This document shows positions 44,336 through 57,000 of a stretch of 64,000 nt of DNA, in pieces; position 1 is the first letter of the stretch; the number at the start of each line of letters is the position of its first letter. The stretch comes from Dactylonectria macrodidyma. Its lineage: Eukaryota > Ascomycota > Sordariomycetes > Hypocreales > Nectriaceae. The notes under the pieces were generated by a model that was given only the letters and a program-made list of their open reading frames with translations, ran no database searches and was not told where the DNA came from. The position numbers were made by a program, and so were the translations under genes. The stretch spans positions 496,001-560,000 of the forward strand of contig JAGMUV010000005.1 of NCBI GenBank assembly GCA_020744425.1. The letters are read 5' to 3'.

Positions 44336-45445
44336 ATGGAACTCGACCAGTCCCACCTATCATCAACTTCTGGCTCCGAGCAGCTGGTGCATTAGCTATG
44401 GGGGCCGTTCCATCCGCGTCAGAGACTGCTTAATGGGGAGTCTAGCGGAGAGTTGCACCACTCTGCCTATCATGAATACTACGAACGGCAATGGAGTCTG
44501 ACGGCGGCGAACTGCGACGGAAAGTTCGTGGCCCTTAAGAATCCCGAAGACTTGAATGAATTGATTAAGAAGCTCCAAAGGGATGAGGCATACGAGGATC
44601 TCATCTTGGAGATTCAAGGTGCTTGTGGAGGCGGTGACACTGATGAGTTGTGTCGAACGTCACTTGACCTAGCAGCGAGGCTTTTACTGATGATGAGAAT
44701 CGGGAAACCTCAAAATCATTTTTCACACCGGCCGTGTCAGATCTGGAGCCACGAACCTCTGCGAAATTTTGCGAGTCGATGTTTCGCAGAGACCCCTAAA
44801 ATGAGTTTTGAGGATGTCAAACTACCCAAGTCGTTTAATGGGTGGAGTCTGGAGACAACTGGTGGGATTGAGATCATCTTTACCAACGATCTCATGGACC
44901 ATTTGCTGCTTACGGAAGACGATTCAAAGGTTTGCGTGTTTCACTATGCGTCTTTTTTGGAGTGCCACAGGCTACAAGGGTAAGTGGAAGCTGAGGACTC
45001 ACAGCGAGGTGTCCCGTGCTAATATCCCCACGGAGATAAATCACTGCTTCCGACAGGATTAGCTGAAGAGACCCTACGAACACTTGCGTTGCTGTTCCCG
45101 CAGTCCATCACCCAAGGAGCAAGAGGCTCTAAGACAACAAAACTTTCATGGTTCCGTCGGCCCCGTGACAGAGCAGCCTGTACTGTCGATGAAAGATTGG
45201 GTCGTTGCGGCAACTTGCACGCGGAAGCTCGCGAACTGAAGAATTTCAAATTTTGGAGAGATCGTATCGTCATCCTCAAGCAAGTTTACGATGAGGCATC
45301 GCCACGCACGCTGTCTCAGTTCTGGTACGACCGACGAAATGGGGTTCAGTGGTATACATTTTGGGCAGCTCTCTTGGTTTTATTCTTCACCGTTGTTTTT
45401 GGAGTCTTGCAATGTGTCGAAGGTGGATACGAGGCATGGCACTAA
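44336..45445 (+). pseudogene. Broken fungal membrane-anchored protein gene
   Basis: Coding-like sequence in one frame runs from an ATG at 44336, meets an in-frame TAG at 44393-44395, continues to 44979 (YHEYYERQWSLTAANCDGKF, NFASRCFAETP, FTNDLMDHLLL), then after an apparent intron resumes at about 45040-45445 (LPTGLAEETLRTLALLFPQ, then the tail RRNGVQWYTFWAALLVLFF, a membrane helix). The GTAAGT donor at 44980 has no AG acceptor before 45090 that restores the frame, so there is a frameshift as well as the TAG. The C-terminal WYTFW helix is typical of a large family of fungal proteins of unknown function. A mis-modelled 5' exon could remove the TAG, but not the frameshift. Confidence 0.5.
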
Positions 45446-46411
45446 TGGGTTTGACACTTGACGACGTTTCCAGGTTCAATTCTCTGGTGCTTTTTCTCCT
45501 AAATGTTCTCATTACTCCTTACTAGTTTTTATATATTATTTCTGTAACGATTTGGTGGCAGCTTGTTGATGTCAACCCACAGTGCACCATGATACTACAT
45601 CTAAGTTAGGTCATAATTGAAGGCCTGGATATCTACTAATTCATATTACAACCCTCACTGAATTAGAGTCCTAATCATGCTATTTTATGGCCTTTTTCTA
45701 AATATTTATTCCGTTTCACTTGATAGACATCAACGAAGAGATATTGTATGCGAATTACACCAACAAGCTGTTTACTTGGTTCTCATCTGTACCTCGGGGT
45801 TTTGTATCGCGTCCTGGCAATTAAACATTGAACGCCTTGAAGGCAGACGGCCAACTGTGTCTTGGCTTACTTAAACGGCATTAATTCCTCTTGGTAATGG
45901 ACAGGGAAAGGTTGGGATGTAACTCACGGCCATCTACCTATCCCACCACTCACGAATGACGACTATCTCAACGGTGTACCTCTGAGCACAATTAGGTTAG
46001 TATGGCTGCTTTTGGACCTAGCGGAAATGTTTTGAATACCTTGAGATATGGACCACGGGCCCGGGGAGCATCTGGGGCGGAGGACTTCATCCGTATGTCG
46101 ATGCTTCTATTTCTTCTAAGTGGGCTGTCCGCTCCATCGACGGCGAGTTTCTGCTATCACAAAGTCAAAACAACACAGTTTTCCGTATGTCGGTGCAATT
46201 TCTAGGACACGGCTGAGCCTTCTTATAGCATATGCAGTTGCTGCGGCGGCAGAGGCTGTAGACTTCATCTGCATATCAGCACCACTCCTGTCAACACAGC
46301 CAGGGTATCTCAGAGGACTCACGGTGGCATCGGCCGCTGCATCTGAGGTGGTGGCAATGAGAATCGCATAACTTGCTAGCTATTTCATTAAGTTAGTAAT
46401 AAATGAGCTAC
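45446..46411. other. Gene-free stretch before dispersed repeat copy 2
   Basis: About 970 bp, AT-rich in its first third. Short frames near 46000-46370 have no recognisable motifs and no support. Confidence 0.35.
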
Positions 46412-46965
46412 ACTGAAACGACTTTGGTGGATGAGGAAGAAACCAAACCCAAATAGGTAGCTATCCCTCCACGGCTTAAGAGGACCAATCGCGACCGAAG
46501 CTGTCTTGCCGCCTTTAACAGGGGTCGGCTGCGGCTGCTCACAGCATCACTAGAGATAAAGCTAACAGGTTGGTCTTTTCGAGATAGCTAGAGAAGTGTC
46601 TAATTAGACATTCTATTGAATCGAGTCGCTGCTGCGGATTGTAATAAGGCTGAAAAGATGAAGGTTGCAGCGGCAGACCCGGGCTTGGGCAGAAGATCAA
46701 GGACACTGCTGGTCGGACTTGCAGGAAAAGGGCGTCTTCGGCCGAATTGGAAGAGAACAAATAAAAGGTAGGAAATCTGGTAGTAAAATTGATAGTCATA
46801 CAGTCTAGAGAATAAAGGTCTGGCTGCATCTGGCTACTAAGAGGTCTCGTCCCTCTACGGCTGTTAAAGCTGCCTCCTGTCTTTTAAAAAAAAGAAATCT
46901 GAAAATTCTCTAAGATCTAGGGAGTTGAATCACCCGTTGGACCTCTGTCCAATCCCCTTCGCATC
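46412..46965 (+). repeat. Dispersed repeat, copy 2
   Basis: Same orientation as 22258-22831. The palindrome is degraded here (AAGTGTCTAATTAGACATTC), consistent with C to T change in one arm. Base composition is more AT-rich than copy 1. Confidence 0.7.
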
Positions 46966-47548
46966 AATACCTAGAGATGAAGGTAGCAACTATCTGGTGA
47001 TGCAGCGAATCCGGGCAATGACTCCGATTAAAATTGAAGATTCTCTCCAGGCTTCATTTCGACCATGGTCCAAATCCGACAAATACAAGCGACTAGAACT
47101 ACATCAATTAGATCAACGATGGAGACTCACCTAATTAGTAGTTGGCGGCACATAGACGCCTAGAAATGGGGCCGGCCACTTGTTTATTCGTCTTGATTTA
47201 AGCTTGGAAGCTCTTTTGAGCTGGAACGGCTTGGCTTGAGGCAACTGTGGTAGTAATGAGTTTTGAAACCACTTAAAGTGCAAAGAAGGCTTAATTTTAT
47301 TTTTATTTTTTAGCTTTGCGACAGTTTTAACTCGCCCCTCGACTGAGCAGACAGCCGTAAATAACACTGCCCAAAAACAAAGTTCATGGATTGTTATCCT
47401 CTTAATTCCTCTCGTCTTGTGCCTGTTGAAGCCTCCAACGTTCTCCTTCGTAAGAGAGAATAGGGTCATCTGGATCATAAGAGAGAGTAGATGAATTACA
47501 TATGAAGTAGAAACAATCTAAGCTTAAAGATATTCTCAATGAGTCCTG
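46966..47548. other. Gene-free stretch downstream of the GH3 gene
   Basis: About 580 bp. A minus-strand ATG frame of 115 codons (47478-47131) is basic and Lys-rich with no homology I can see; it lies in AT-rich sequence and is probably spurious. Confidence 0.35.
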
Positions 47549-50339
47549 TTACAAGCCAAGCCATGTAACCTGTTCACCCACACTTATTGTCGCTTGTTCG
47601 GCGGCATATCCGTTAATACTGACATGGTAGGTACCTGAATTGAGTCGCCACTTCTCCAACTCTGGATCCCAGGATCTCAATGCTCGGCGTATGTTGATCT
47701 TGACCTTCTGCTCTGATGATGCGCCAGGCTCAAGCAAGATTTTGGAAAATCCCTTTAGGATTTTTGGGGAATGTCCCGAAGCTCCAGAGGGCTGAACATA
47801 CACTTGCACCACTTCAGCACCGGTTCTGTGGCCCGTATTCGTGACCCTGACGCTTACGATAGCTTCCGAATATTCCCGTACGGTATCAATATGACTCGGT
47901 TCGATAGCCAGATCGGAAAATTGGAAGACTGTGTATGAGAGGCCGTAGCCAAAAGGGTAACGAGGAGAGACAAGGTTCTGTGGGCGCCTGTATCCAAACT
48001 CGGTACCTTCCTGAAGAACCAGCTCGGGTTGACCGTCGCGGTTCATTGATGCAGGAAAATTTCCAAAAGTGGCAACATCTTCCAACTGCATCGGCCATGT
48101 GGTAGCCAACTTGCCGCTGGGGCTGATCTTCCCGTAGAGGACATCAGCAAGTGAAAGACCCCCTTCCTGTCCCAAGTAGTGCGCGTTGATGATGGCGTCC
48201 ACTGACTCTACAAATGCGGACACATCCAAAGGGCCTCCGCTATAAAGAATGACGACAGTCTTCTTGCTGGCAGCTGCCACAGCACGTATAAGGTCCTCTT
48301 GCTTATTTGGCAGACTGATGTTCTCCATGTCTGAGCCTTCACCTTCATGCTGGCTGTTACGGCCTGCAAAGACAATAGAAACATCTGAGTCTCTCGCAAG
48401 TGAGACCGCTTCCGCGATTGCCTGGTCATCAGTATTTTCCGTCAGAAAACATAATTCCGTCATGTGCGGACTGGGCTCATTTGCCCTTTGAACTGTTGAC
48501 TTCCAGGATTGCACCACAAGACGGACAGAGTACGACTGTCCTGATCTCATGGTGAATGCGACTGACGTCTCTAGTTTGTGTGGTGTAAACAGGAATGTTT
48601 CAGCATTGCAGGTTGGTGATGGAACTGAGATGATCTAGATCATTGTCTATTAGCGACATGCAGTGAACCTAAAATTAAGGAGTTCTTACCTCTGATTCAT
48701 CGATGAAGAGCCGGTATGCTCCTGTTGATCGCACACCTATTGTGTGATTACCCGTCGATTCTGGGATAAAGGTGGTGCTGATTTCGTAGCGAAATCCACC
48801 GGATTCATCCAGGCCAGGTGCAAGCCGTCCTAGCATCATGACCTGGCCTCGACCCTGGCGTTCGGTGAAAACGGGCGATGAAGGAGAAGAGTTGTTGTAA
48901 TAGGTGACGCTGACGCCCTGTTGTCCATCAGGAGTTGAGATCCGGTCCGATGGAATAGTGGGAATGATCCTGTTACAACGGACGCCGCCTCCGTATCGAA
49001 CCAGATGTTGATCGAAGTGTGCGGCCCTAATGGCGTCAAAGGCACTTTGGACATACTGAGGAGGTGCCAAAGAGCTGCCTCCGCCACCCACAGGAGGGTC
49101 GATAGCTGGCAGACCTATGACAGCGAGTCTGATTGGTGTTTCTGAATCAAGTGGTAGAACCTGGCCTTCATTCTTCAGTAGGACAATACCTTCTGCAGCA
49201 ACTTGTCTGGCCACCGTGACTGAATCGCCCTGAGACAATGGTGGCTTCGTGAGCTGTTGCGAAACCTTGTCAATCCACTCAAGCATCTTTGTTGCTCGTT
49301 GATCAATCTGCTCCTCCGACACGAGTCCATCTCTGACGGCTTTCACCAGACGTGGACCTCGAAAAATGGAGGGGCCGGGCATTTCTAAGTCCTGCCCTGC
49401 TAGAATAGATTGTACTGTTGAAACGGTTCCAAACCAATCCGACTGAATAGCGCCGTCGTATCCCCACTCGCCACGGATGACCTTAGCTAGTAATGGAGTT
49501 TCCGAGGTGTGAAAGTTTTCGACCTTATTGTAGCTTGAGTGAACAATTAGATCCATTGCCACTCATCAAACGGGTTGATAATGAAGGATAAAATTTGGTA
49601 CTCACGAAGTCATGATCGCTGCAGGGTTCGAGTGAACGAGCACTTCTTGAAATGCAGCCAGGTAAAGCTCCCTTAGAGCTCTACCCCCGGATGGATCCAA
49701 AACATTATACGATCTTCGGTAGTTTTCGGCATCATTCGCAACGAAATGCTTCGCGCAAGCACCTACTCCCTGGCTCTGAATGCCGTTGATCAAGGCCGCC
49801 CCCAGACGGCCTGTAAGAAACGGATCCTCGCTAAAGTACTCGAAGTTACGGCCACAACGAGGATCTCGGTGCAGATTCACCCCCGGACCCATAATTGTTG
49901 CAACGTCTTTGGCTTTTGCTTGGCTACCAAGTGCCTCACCGAGACGGCGTATCAGATCGATGTTCCATGTCGCCCCAAAGCAGGAAGTGCTTGGGAAGCA
50001 GACTGTCGTAGGGCCTTCTCCTGCTAGGACATCTACTACAGAATCACCAGAGTCGATGGCCAGGGCATCTTTCACACCGTTTACCCCCTCAGCGAGCTAA
50101 AATGGCAAACCACATGGTTAGTAAAGCCTAAAATTCCACAAAGCATTCGGTTAAATGACCATCACACTTACTTTCAAAGAAGGTATTCCAAGTCGAGGGA
50201 TTGACACAGTCGTAGCAAATCCGGAGCCGGAGAGCAGGCTTACCTTCTCCTCTAAGGACAGCTGCTGTAATTGAGATTGTACCTTTTCGGCATCGAAAAC
50301 CAACGACACTCTATCCATGAGAGCCGAGCTAGAAGGCAT
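47549..50339 (-). CDS. GH3 beta-glucosidase with PA14 insertion
   Basis: Exons 50339-50172, 50096-49606, 49533-48690 and 48634-47549, with introns of 75, 72 and 55 nt, give 862 residues. The N-terminal TIM-barrel has GVNGVKDA, GPGVNLHRDPRCGRNFEYFSEDP, KHFVANDAE and the nucleophile Asp 252 in IQSDWFGT. A PA14-type insertion (TYYNN..., IGVRSTGAYRLFIDE) sits in the second domain, followed by GRNSQHEGEGSDM and the FGYGLSYT segment, then a fibronectin III-like end. There is no signal peptide, so it is probably intracellular and cleaves imported beta-glucosides. It is divergent from a sugar transporter, across a promoter with a repeated motif. Confidence 0.93.
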
Positions 50340-51318
50340 GATTTCAGCAATGTAGCACTCGTTTGAGTTTGAGTTAATGCAACGACTGGAAGAATAGGCT
50401 TGGGAACTGTGGCATGTATTTTATGAATGGGCAGGAACAGTAGAATTATAGACGCTTATTTTTCCACGAATGCTCCGCGCTCTCACTCATCAGCATCCGT
50501 TCGACTCTCAGACTGCACCTACGTGCCACGCCCCCGCCAACGGAGCTATATTACGCATTATGCGCTTAGTTTTGAACCACTTCCCGCTCCACATGAAACA
50601 CGCCCGGCGGACTTAGCAAGTATCCCTGCGCTGCAAGATGGATACATGGACTAAACAGTCGACAGCTGACTCGCGAGGACGAGGACTCTTGCATGAGATG
50701 GGAAAGTGGTTCAAGACTAGGCATTGTGAGCCATAACCAGGCGCTGCATCTAACAAGTGTTGGACCACTTCCCGCCCCACAAAGGCAAGCCTCCATAGAT
50801 CGGCCCATCAGCGACCCTCCAAGGCCTGTCCCATGTTAGACTAATGAATCGCCACATTCTAGGATTGTAATTAGTCTTGCGGAGCAGGACTGGGTTGTGT
50901 TCGACCACTTCCCGCCCCGCACGGATCGTACTATGTATTTCTCCGTACTGTCAACCGCCGTGTCAAACCACCAGCGAAGGCTCTGCGGACCCCAGCTGTG
51001 CATGGCGGCCCCCCAGTCTTTCCCCCAGAATCTCTCAGAATCTTGGCCCATGAATCCGGGGTTGAGTGGAGGCAAACACCATTTAGTGCCCAAAGACAGC
51101 CACTAAGTTGGAAAATGAGGAATGTGTTCATCTTCCCCACTCTGATTTCAAGCAGCCCTCGTCTCTAGCAATAAAATCACCGGCGTTGATTGCGTTGGTA
51201 CGATTTTGGTTTGACAAGCCCCAGCATGACCTCCTGGTTTACATAAATAACCACCGTTCTCGCTGTTCTAGAAAGACTCTTGCATGCTTAAAATCACTTC
51301 ACTCAAGCTCATTCAAAT
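50340..51318. promoter_or_regulatory. Divergent promoter with repeated GACCACTTCCCGCCCC motif
   Basis: 980 bp between the beta-glucosidase and sugar transporter starts. The motif (G)(A/G)ACCACTTCCCGC(C/T)CC occurs on the plus strand at 50574-50590, 50762-50780 and 50902-50920, and a degenerate reverse copy lies at about 50697-50712 (GAACCACTTTCCC when read on the minus strand). Copies 2 and 3 are spaced 140 bp. The reverse complement of copy 2 contains GTGGGG, which fits the CreA/Mig1 consensus SYGGRG. These are candidate operators for the neighbouring C2H2/Zn2Cys6 regulator or for carbon catabolite control. Confidence 0.55.
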
Positions 51319-53126
51319 ATGGATAGAGACTACGACAATAAGCCCTGCGCGGAGCATACAGAGGCCACCCTCGACGCTATGGGCATTGGCCCTGTTGAAG
51401 CCGAGATGGGTGTCCAGCTCATCAATTCTGAGCGTAACATGACACTCTGGCAGGCGTCCCAGGCGCAATGGCGCATGCTCTGTTACGGTAAGCATCTTCC
51501 TTTCTCACATTGGAGAATCAGGATGAGGAATGCTGAAACCCAGTGGCCGAAACCAGCCTCTGCTGCGTTCCTTGTCGGAGCCTGCTTCGGATACGACGGC
51601 ATCATCAACGGAGCATCAATCGCTATGCCGGCCTTCACCCTATATTTTGGAGATACAACCCCCGACGGTCAAACGTACCTGCCGTCTGTATGGACTTCGC
51701 TCTGGACGGCCATGACCGGCCTAGCACAAGCTCTGGGTGGATTTGGGATTGGCTTCGTCATGGACCGATTGGGCCGCAAGTGGGCAATGGTTGGCATGGC
51801 AATGTTTTCTGTCGCAGGTGTCGCGGTCCAATTCGTCGCAAATAGTCGAGGGACGTTGCTAGCTGGTAAAATGCTGAACGGCCTGGCAATTGGGGCTCTT
51901 TTTGCCATTGCAACTGCCTGGGCATCCGAGGTGAGGCCTGCAGTTTTCCTACACGCACCCTTCTACTTGTGCCACCGAGAACTTGTAACTAACACGCTGC
52001 TGTATTCCCCAGATATCATCTGCTCGCCTACGTGGTATCATCCAGTCATCTTTGATTCTCTTCCAAACATGCATGCAGATGTTGGGACTTGGAATCATAC
52101 GGGCGCTGATTGCCGACGTGCGTCCTCGAGCGTTTAAGACAGCCTTTGCAATCCAGTGGCCCTTGGCTGCAGTACTTGTGTTAGTGTTTCCGTTCGTTCC
52201 TGAGTAAGTATCACCCTTTAGCCCGACGGCAAAGTCCGAGAGCATGATACTAACACGAGTGCAATCATAGGTCACCTGTATACCTGATCAACAAAGGCCG
52301 ACTGGAAGAGGCCAAAAGGTCAATTGCTACCATTTATGGTAAGACTAATTCTATCGACGCACGGTTCGCACACCTCGTCGGGATGATTCGACATGAAAAT
52401 TCCGGCCACGAGGTCGCAGCTGGAGGCTACCTTGACTGTTTTAAGGGAACGGACCTTCGGCGGACTCTTTCCGTCATCTTCGTCATCTCGGGACTTAATA
52501 TTTGCGGCGCTCAGTTGCTGACGCAGAACATTTATTTCCTCCTTATCGCGGGCCTTCCTGTGGAGCATACATTCGATATTGGCATCGGAGGCTTCGCCCT
52601 CTCGATTTGCCTTGTCATCGCAAGCTGGACAGTATTGGAGAAACTGGGACGCCGCGCTCTCTTTCTTTCCGGACCTCTCATCTCCGCCGTCTTGCTTTTC
52701 GTCATCGGAGGTCTCTATTACGTCTCCGGCGTCGGAGCAGTTTGGGCTATCGCCGTCATGATGAACCTCCTCATTGCCTGGGGCGTGGTCACTTTCCTAT
52801 CAGCTGGTTGGGCGCTGACTGCCGAGTTATCTACCTACCGACTGCGAGCCAAGACCCAGTCGATCGCTGTTGTGTCTAACGCTATAGTTCAATGGGCCTT
52901 CTCTTTCGTTACGCCATATATCTACAACATTGACGCCGCGAATCTAGGTGCGAGGACGGGGTTTGTGTATGGGGCCTTGGCAACTATTTACCTCGCGGCT
53001 GCCTTTTGGATCGTGCCCGAAACGAAGGGTCTCAGCGTCGCAGAAGTGGACTGGATGTTCGAGAACAAAGTATCGTCCCGTCAGTTCCAGACTATGAAAG
53101 ACCAGGCTCGAGCTGCTGCTGCGTGA
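51319..53126 (+). CDS. MFS sugar transporter
   Basis: Exons 51319-51487, 51557-51930, 52013-52203 and 52271-53126 give 529 residues. Intron 1 (69 nt, GTAAGC...AACCAG) is in frame and stop-free; removing it gives YASAAFLVGACFGYDGIINGASI, the first helix. Introns 2 and 3 are 82 and 67 nt. Sugar-porter landmarks are DRLGRKW, PESPVYLINKGRLEEAKRS, EKLGRRAL, and VPETKGLSVAEVDWMFE near the end, with 12 helices. It resembles fungal disaccharide/hexose permeases of the plasma membrane and would supply beta-glucosides or released sugars. Divergent from the GH3 beta-glucosidase. Confidence 0.92.
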
Positions 53127-54061
53127 GCGCACTGTTCGGGTAGGGAGTAGTTGCATTTTACACCTCGCTACCATCTTTAGAACTTCGGCTTAGACAGAAA
53201 GCATGGTAGCCTTGCCCTACCTTGTGTTTTGGGGGCTCCGTGGTTCAATATACATGATGAATACGTTCATGAACGACTTAGGTGTCAAGGATTTCCTTTT
53301 CAATAGTGGTGGGTTCCTGATGCCACGCCAGAAATCACCAAGATCAAGTTATTGGGTGAGTTGTCCTACATTTGGAATATAGTCTCCTTAGGGTCTCAAA
53401 TGCATAAAGCCATAACATCTCATTACTTCGATATGTAGGGGCTGAGCCCTTGAGTTCTCTGTTCAAGTAGCGTGTAGGTGGAATGTGAGCCATCATCACG
53501 ACCGAATCTCTAAGTCTCGCTAAGAATGGCCACAGAGAAGCACAACAGTCGAGGGCCAGTTCTAATAGGTTCAGCTACTCTTCTTGTCTAATTAAGTTTT
53601 CAACCGGTTCACTCCCCCTGCGGAGATCTTAAGATGCGGTGTGTTCCCGAAAGTTAAGCGAGGAAACGCTGGCGATTGGAGCGGCTATCACACAGGGCCC
53701 CGGATCATACGGCCCCACCAGGGATTCGGGACCACATAGTGGGGACTATGGATGGAGGGTTGGACAAAATAACGCTTTACTGCCTTTCACAACAAAGAAA
53801 CCCCAGCGTAGTCTCCATCGAGCCTGGCGTCTTTTTGAACAAAGGTCCGACAATTAAAGTGAGACATGGTTCTGCTACAAAATATTAACCTCAGGAATAA
53901 ACAGGGAGTGGTCATAAGCTCTCATGTGCGAGATTGTTGTTCTGCGTGTATAGAGGCTCAGAGCTATACTATCGGCAGTATGAACATATTCTTCAATATT
54001 CTGTCGCATGACAAAAACTCAAGATATACTGTACGTATGTCAGAGATGTAGAATTAAATCG
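53127..54061. other. Gene-free stretch between convergent genes
   Basis: About 935 bp between the stop codons of the convergent transporter and regulator genes. Short frames show no motifs. Nothing recognised. Confidence 0.4.
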
Positions 54062-57000
54062 TTAGTGAGCCAAGTTATTTATCGCGATTAATCCCGCCTC
54101 TCCAAGATCTGTAATGAGCTGGATCAAGTTCTCTACCAGCGGCGGTATTGAAGCACCACCTGTGTGTGGCTCCATATTGTTTTGTAGTGTATTCAGCACA
54201 ACCCCCATGAGGTGCACGGGATCAGACAGAGATATGAGTCCAGTGGATGGCATTTCAGCGCTCCTCGGGAAGCCTATGCTGGGAATACCGCGGCCCAGAG
54301 CAATAAAACGCCTAACATCGCTTGTGTCAGGTCCATCCAGCCAGATGGTGGTGGCAGGTGAGTGTAAATGTGTTCTCTGTGTATCACTTCCCCGCGGCTC
54401 ATTCTTCAGGGAGATAATCCCATACGCCCAGCATGTCAGGCCAGCGTGATAAACGGCAATTGCTTGAAAGTTTCTCAGCTGTCGAGCAGGGAATGCCTTT
54501 GCGGCGCGGAGCACCTGGCCTGCACCCCAGATCGCATGCCGAGCACTCGGAAGCATTGTCCATTCCTGCAAGAGTGGAAACACTCGGCGGGCCTCCTCTA
54601 AGTCTTCTTTGCCAGCAAACAACTGGACCTTTTCAAGAGATGCGTGCAGGTATATCGTGAGTAACCCCAGCATCAGGTCAACTTCGGGCGTCTGAGCTTC
54701 TTCAAGTTCTGTCACGGCCATGCGTAAGCTATCGAATGCCTGGCAGAGATCTTGATGGAGCGTCATGGCGGCGCTGCTATGGCTGAGGCGACTGCTAAAG
54801 ACGGACGTAAGTTGGGTGCATTCCCAAATCATGCCCCACAGGCCATGGAGCACAATCAGGGTGGAGAGGTGCAAGTCGTAACAACTCGGTAGAGAAGAAA
54901 TTTCCAGTGGCTTTTGTAGAAGGCTCAGCATGGAAGGGTTGAACTGGTCTACCGGCCGGATGGGGTGTTTTAGATAGATACTCTTCCACCGCTCGGCGTC
55001 TTCCGCCGTCCAAAGCTCGCTCGACTCAGGCAAGGGCAGTAGCATTTCAGCATAGGATATCTGAGGACTAACAAGCAAGGCCATCGAAAGCTGCTCATCC
55101 AACAGGAAGGCGTAGAACGACAATCGCTTGTATGACTCTTGTTGCACCCAGTCGATCCATTTTTGGCGCAGCACCGCCCCGGAATCCTGGGACAAAGGGG
55201 GGGGGACAAACTTTTGGTATTTCTGGAATCCCCCACTGCGACGAAGCATCTATAATGTGAGGGAAAGGTCGTCAGTAACTTATGCGAGACCCGTCAAGAT
55301 TGCGGACTGTCCTCTTGACTTACTGTGAACAATGCATGCGTCTGGCTCTCGGCGATTTCCATCTTGCGCTTGCTACCGCTCCAAAGAGCAATCTCAATCT
55401 CAAGCATCAAAGTTTGCAGGAGCCATAATTCCCTTGTGAGGGCATTTGACTTCTCACATCGCTTTTGAACCACCAAGCTGAGAGCCTCTTGGATGGCGAG
55501 ACCGAATTCCTGCAACGACTTGCTATCCGACAGGACCGCGCCGGCGGCGATGACAGCACCAAGAAGCTCTGGCCTCTCTCTATTCGGGCAGAAAGTTGGC
55601 TCGTGGATGAAATTCGTGGACTTGATCCGGTTTTGTGTCATGTAGTTTTGTACCAGCTCGCCTAAAAGCTGGCGTGGAGGAAAGGCAGCAGCGATAGCAG
55701 CTCCTTTCTCAGCATCACAGGTGCTCAATATCATGGCTAACAGCCTATTACTAGCGGCTGCAGTCAACGGATCGCTTAGAATTCGATGCTCCTGGGATAT
55801 ACAGGTATATGGGGCTTCAGGTTCTTCTGCCCCGACGGATAGCTGGTTCATGTGTGTTGCAGTGCTATCTTGCTGATTCGGCAACCACCTTGACAGTGAT
55901 GACTTTTGAAATGCTTCAACACCTACACCCGCTTGCCGCTTCGGCATGACACGGTTAGGAGCCAGTTTTCCCGATTGCTGTAAATGTTCTTCAACTGGCT
56001 GCAGCTGTTTAGGTGGATAGTATGCATGCAAACCGTCGAGCCAGGGCCACTGCATATCTGAGCCTCCCTTGGCGTAGAAATAATTTGGAGATGGAACCAT
56101 TGGCCAATTGAGCTCGGCATCGTCATCCATGTTGAAGTCAAGCACATTCCAGTGGCGAAAGTCCGGCTTTGACCAGTTTGCTTCGCCGTTCGTGGCTACA
56201 GTGCTTGTATCTGGAGTCGACATTACGTCGCGAAGAAAGTCTGAAAACTGGTTATCCGAAAATGGCGGAGTATCGCAGTTCGTGGTGCCTTCTAATGACG
56301 AACATGGGTCTCCAGCCGAATGCGCTGCAAACCAATAATAAGAGACAGAAATATGACAAGGGGTACAAGCGGTATCCTACCTTGCACATTGGTTGAACCA
56401 GCTGCTGAGGGAGCCTGTGACTGGAAAGGTCTTCGGCGCTCCAAAATCCCCGTAGGTTCCAGGTCTACGAGCCCACATACAGCAAGTTGCGTGGATTCTT
56501 GCCCTGCGTTCATGGAATGTCAGGATATTGGTCAGGAAATAAGGAACGAGTATCTCTCAAGGAACACACACCTTTCTTTAATGTCGGACCTTTTGTCGCC
56601 GTCCGTGTGGCTTGAAGATGACCGGTAAATTCACACTGAATGTGAAGCTGTTGGCATCGCATACACGGCTTGTCATCATCACACCTAACTTTTGCAGTGG
56701 CACAAGCTTGACAGGCGGCCGAGACCCTGCTCTGGTGCGGACCAACAAGCCTCGGTCTCTTTCTCTTGCTCCCGTCTTCTTCGTGCAACTGCATGTGTCT
56801 CTTGAGAAGGTCTCTGGACACCTTGTCAGCAAATACAAAAATAGTACACATGTTAATACTATGGGGAGGAAACTGCGGTAGGGGATCTACTTACGCTCTT
56901 CCGAAACATTTCTGGCACGTCTGGCACTGAAAGGGCCGTTCCTGAAGGTCTAGACGTGAATGTCAGCATCTAAAAACTTCATGTCAATATAAAGAGCCTG

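Noticed and set aside
47131..47478. 115-codon minus-strand frame with an ATG
   Set aside because: Lys-rich, AT-driven composition in an intergenic stretch, with no motif or splice support.
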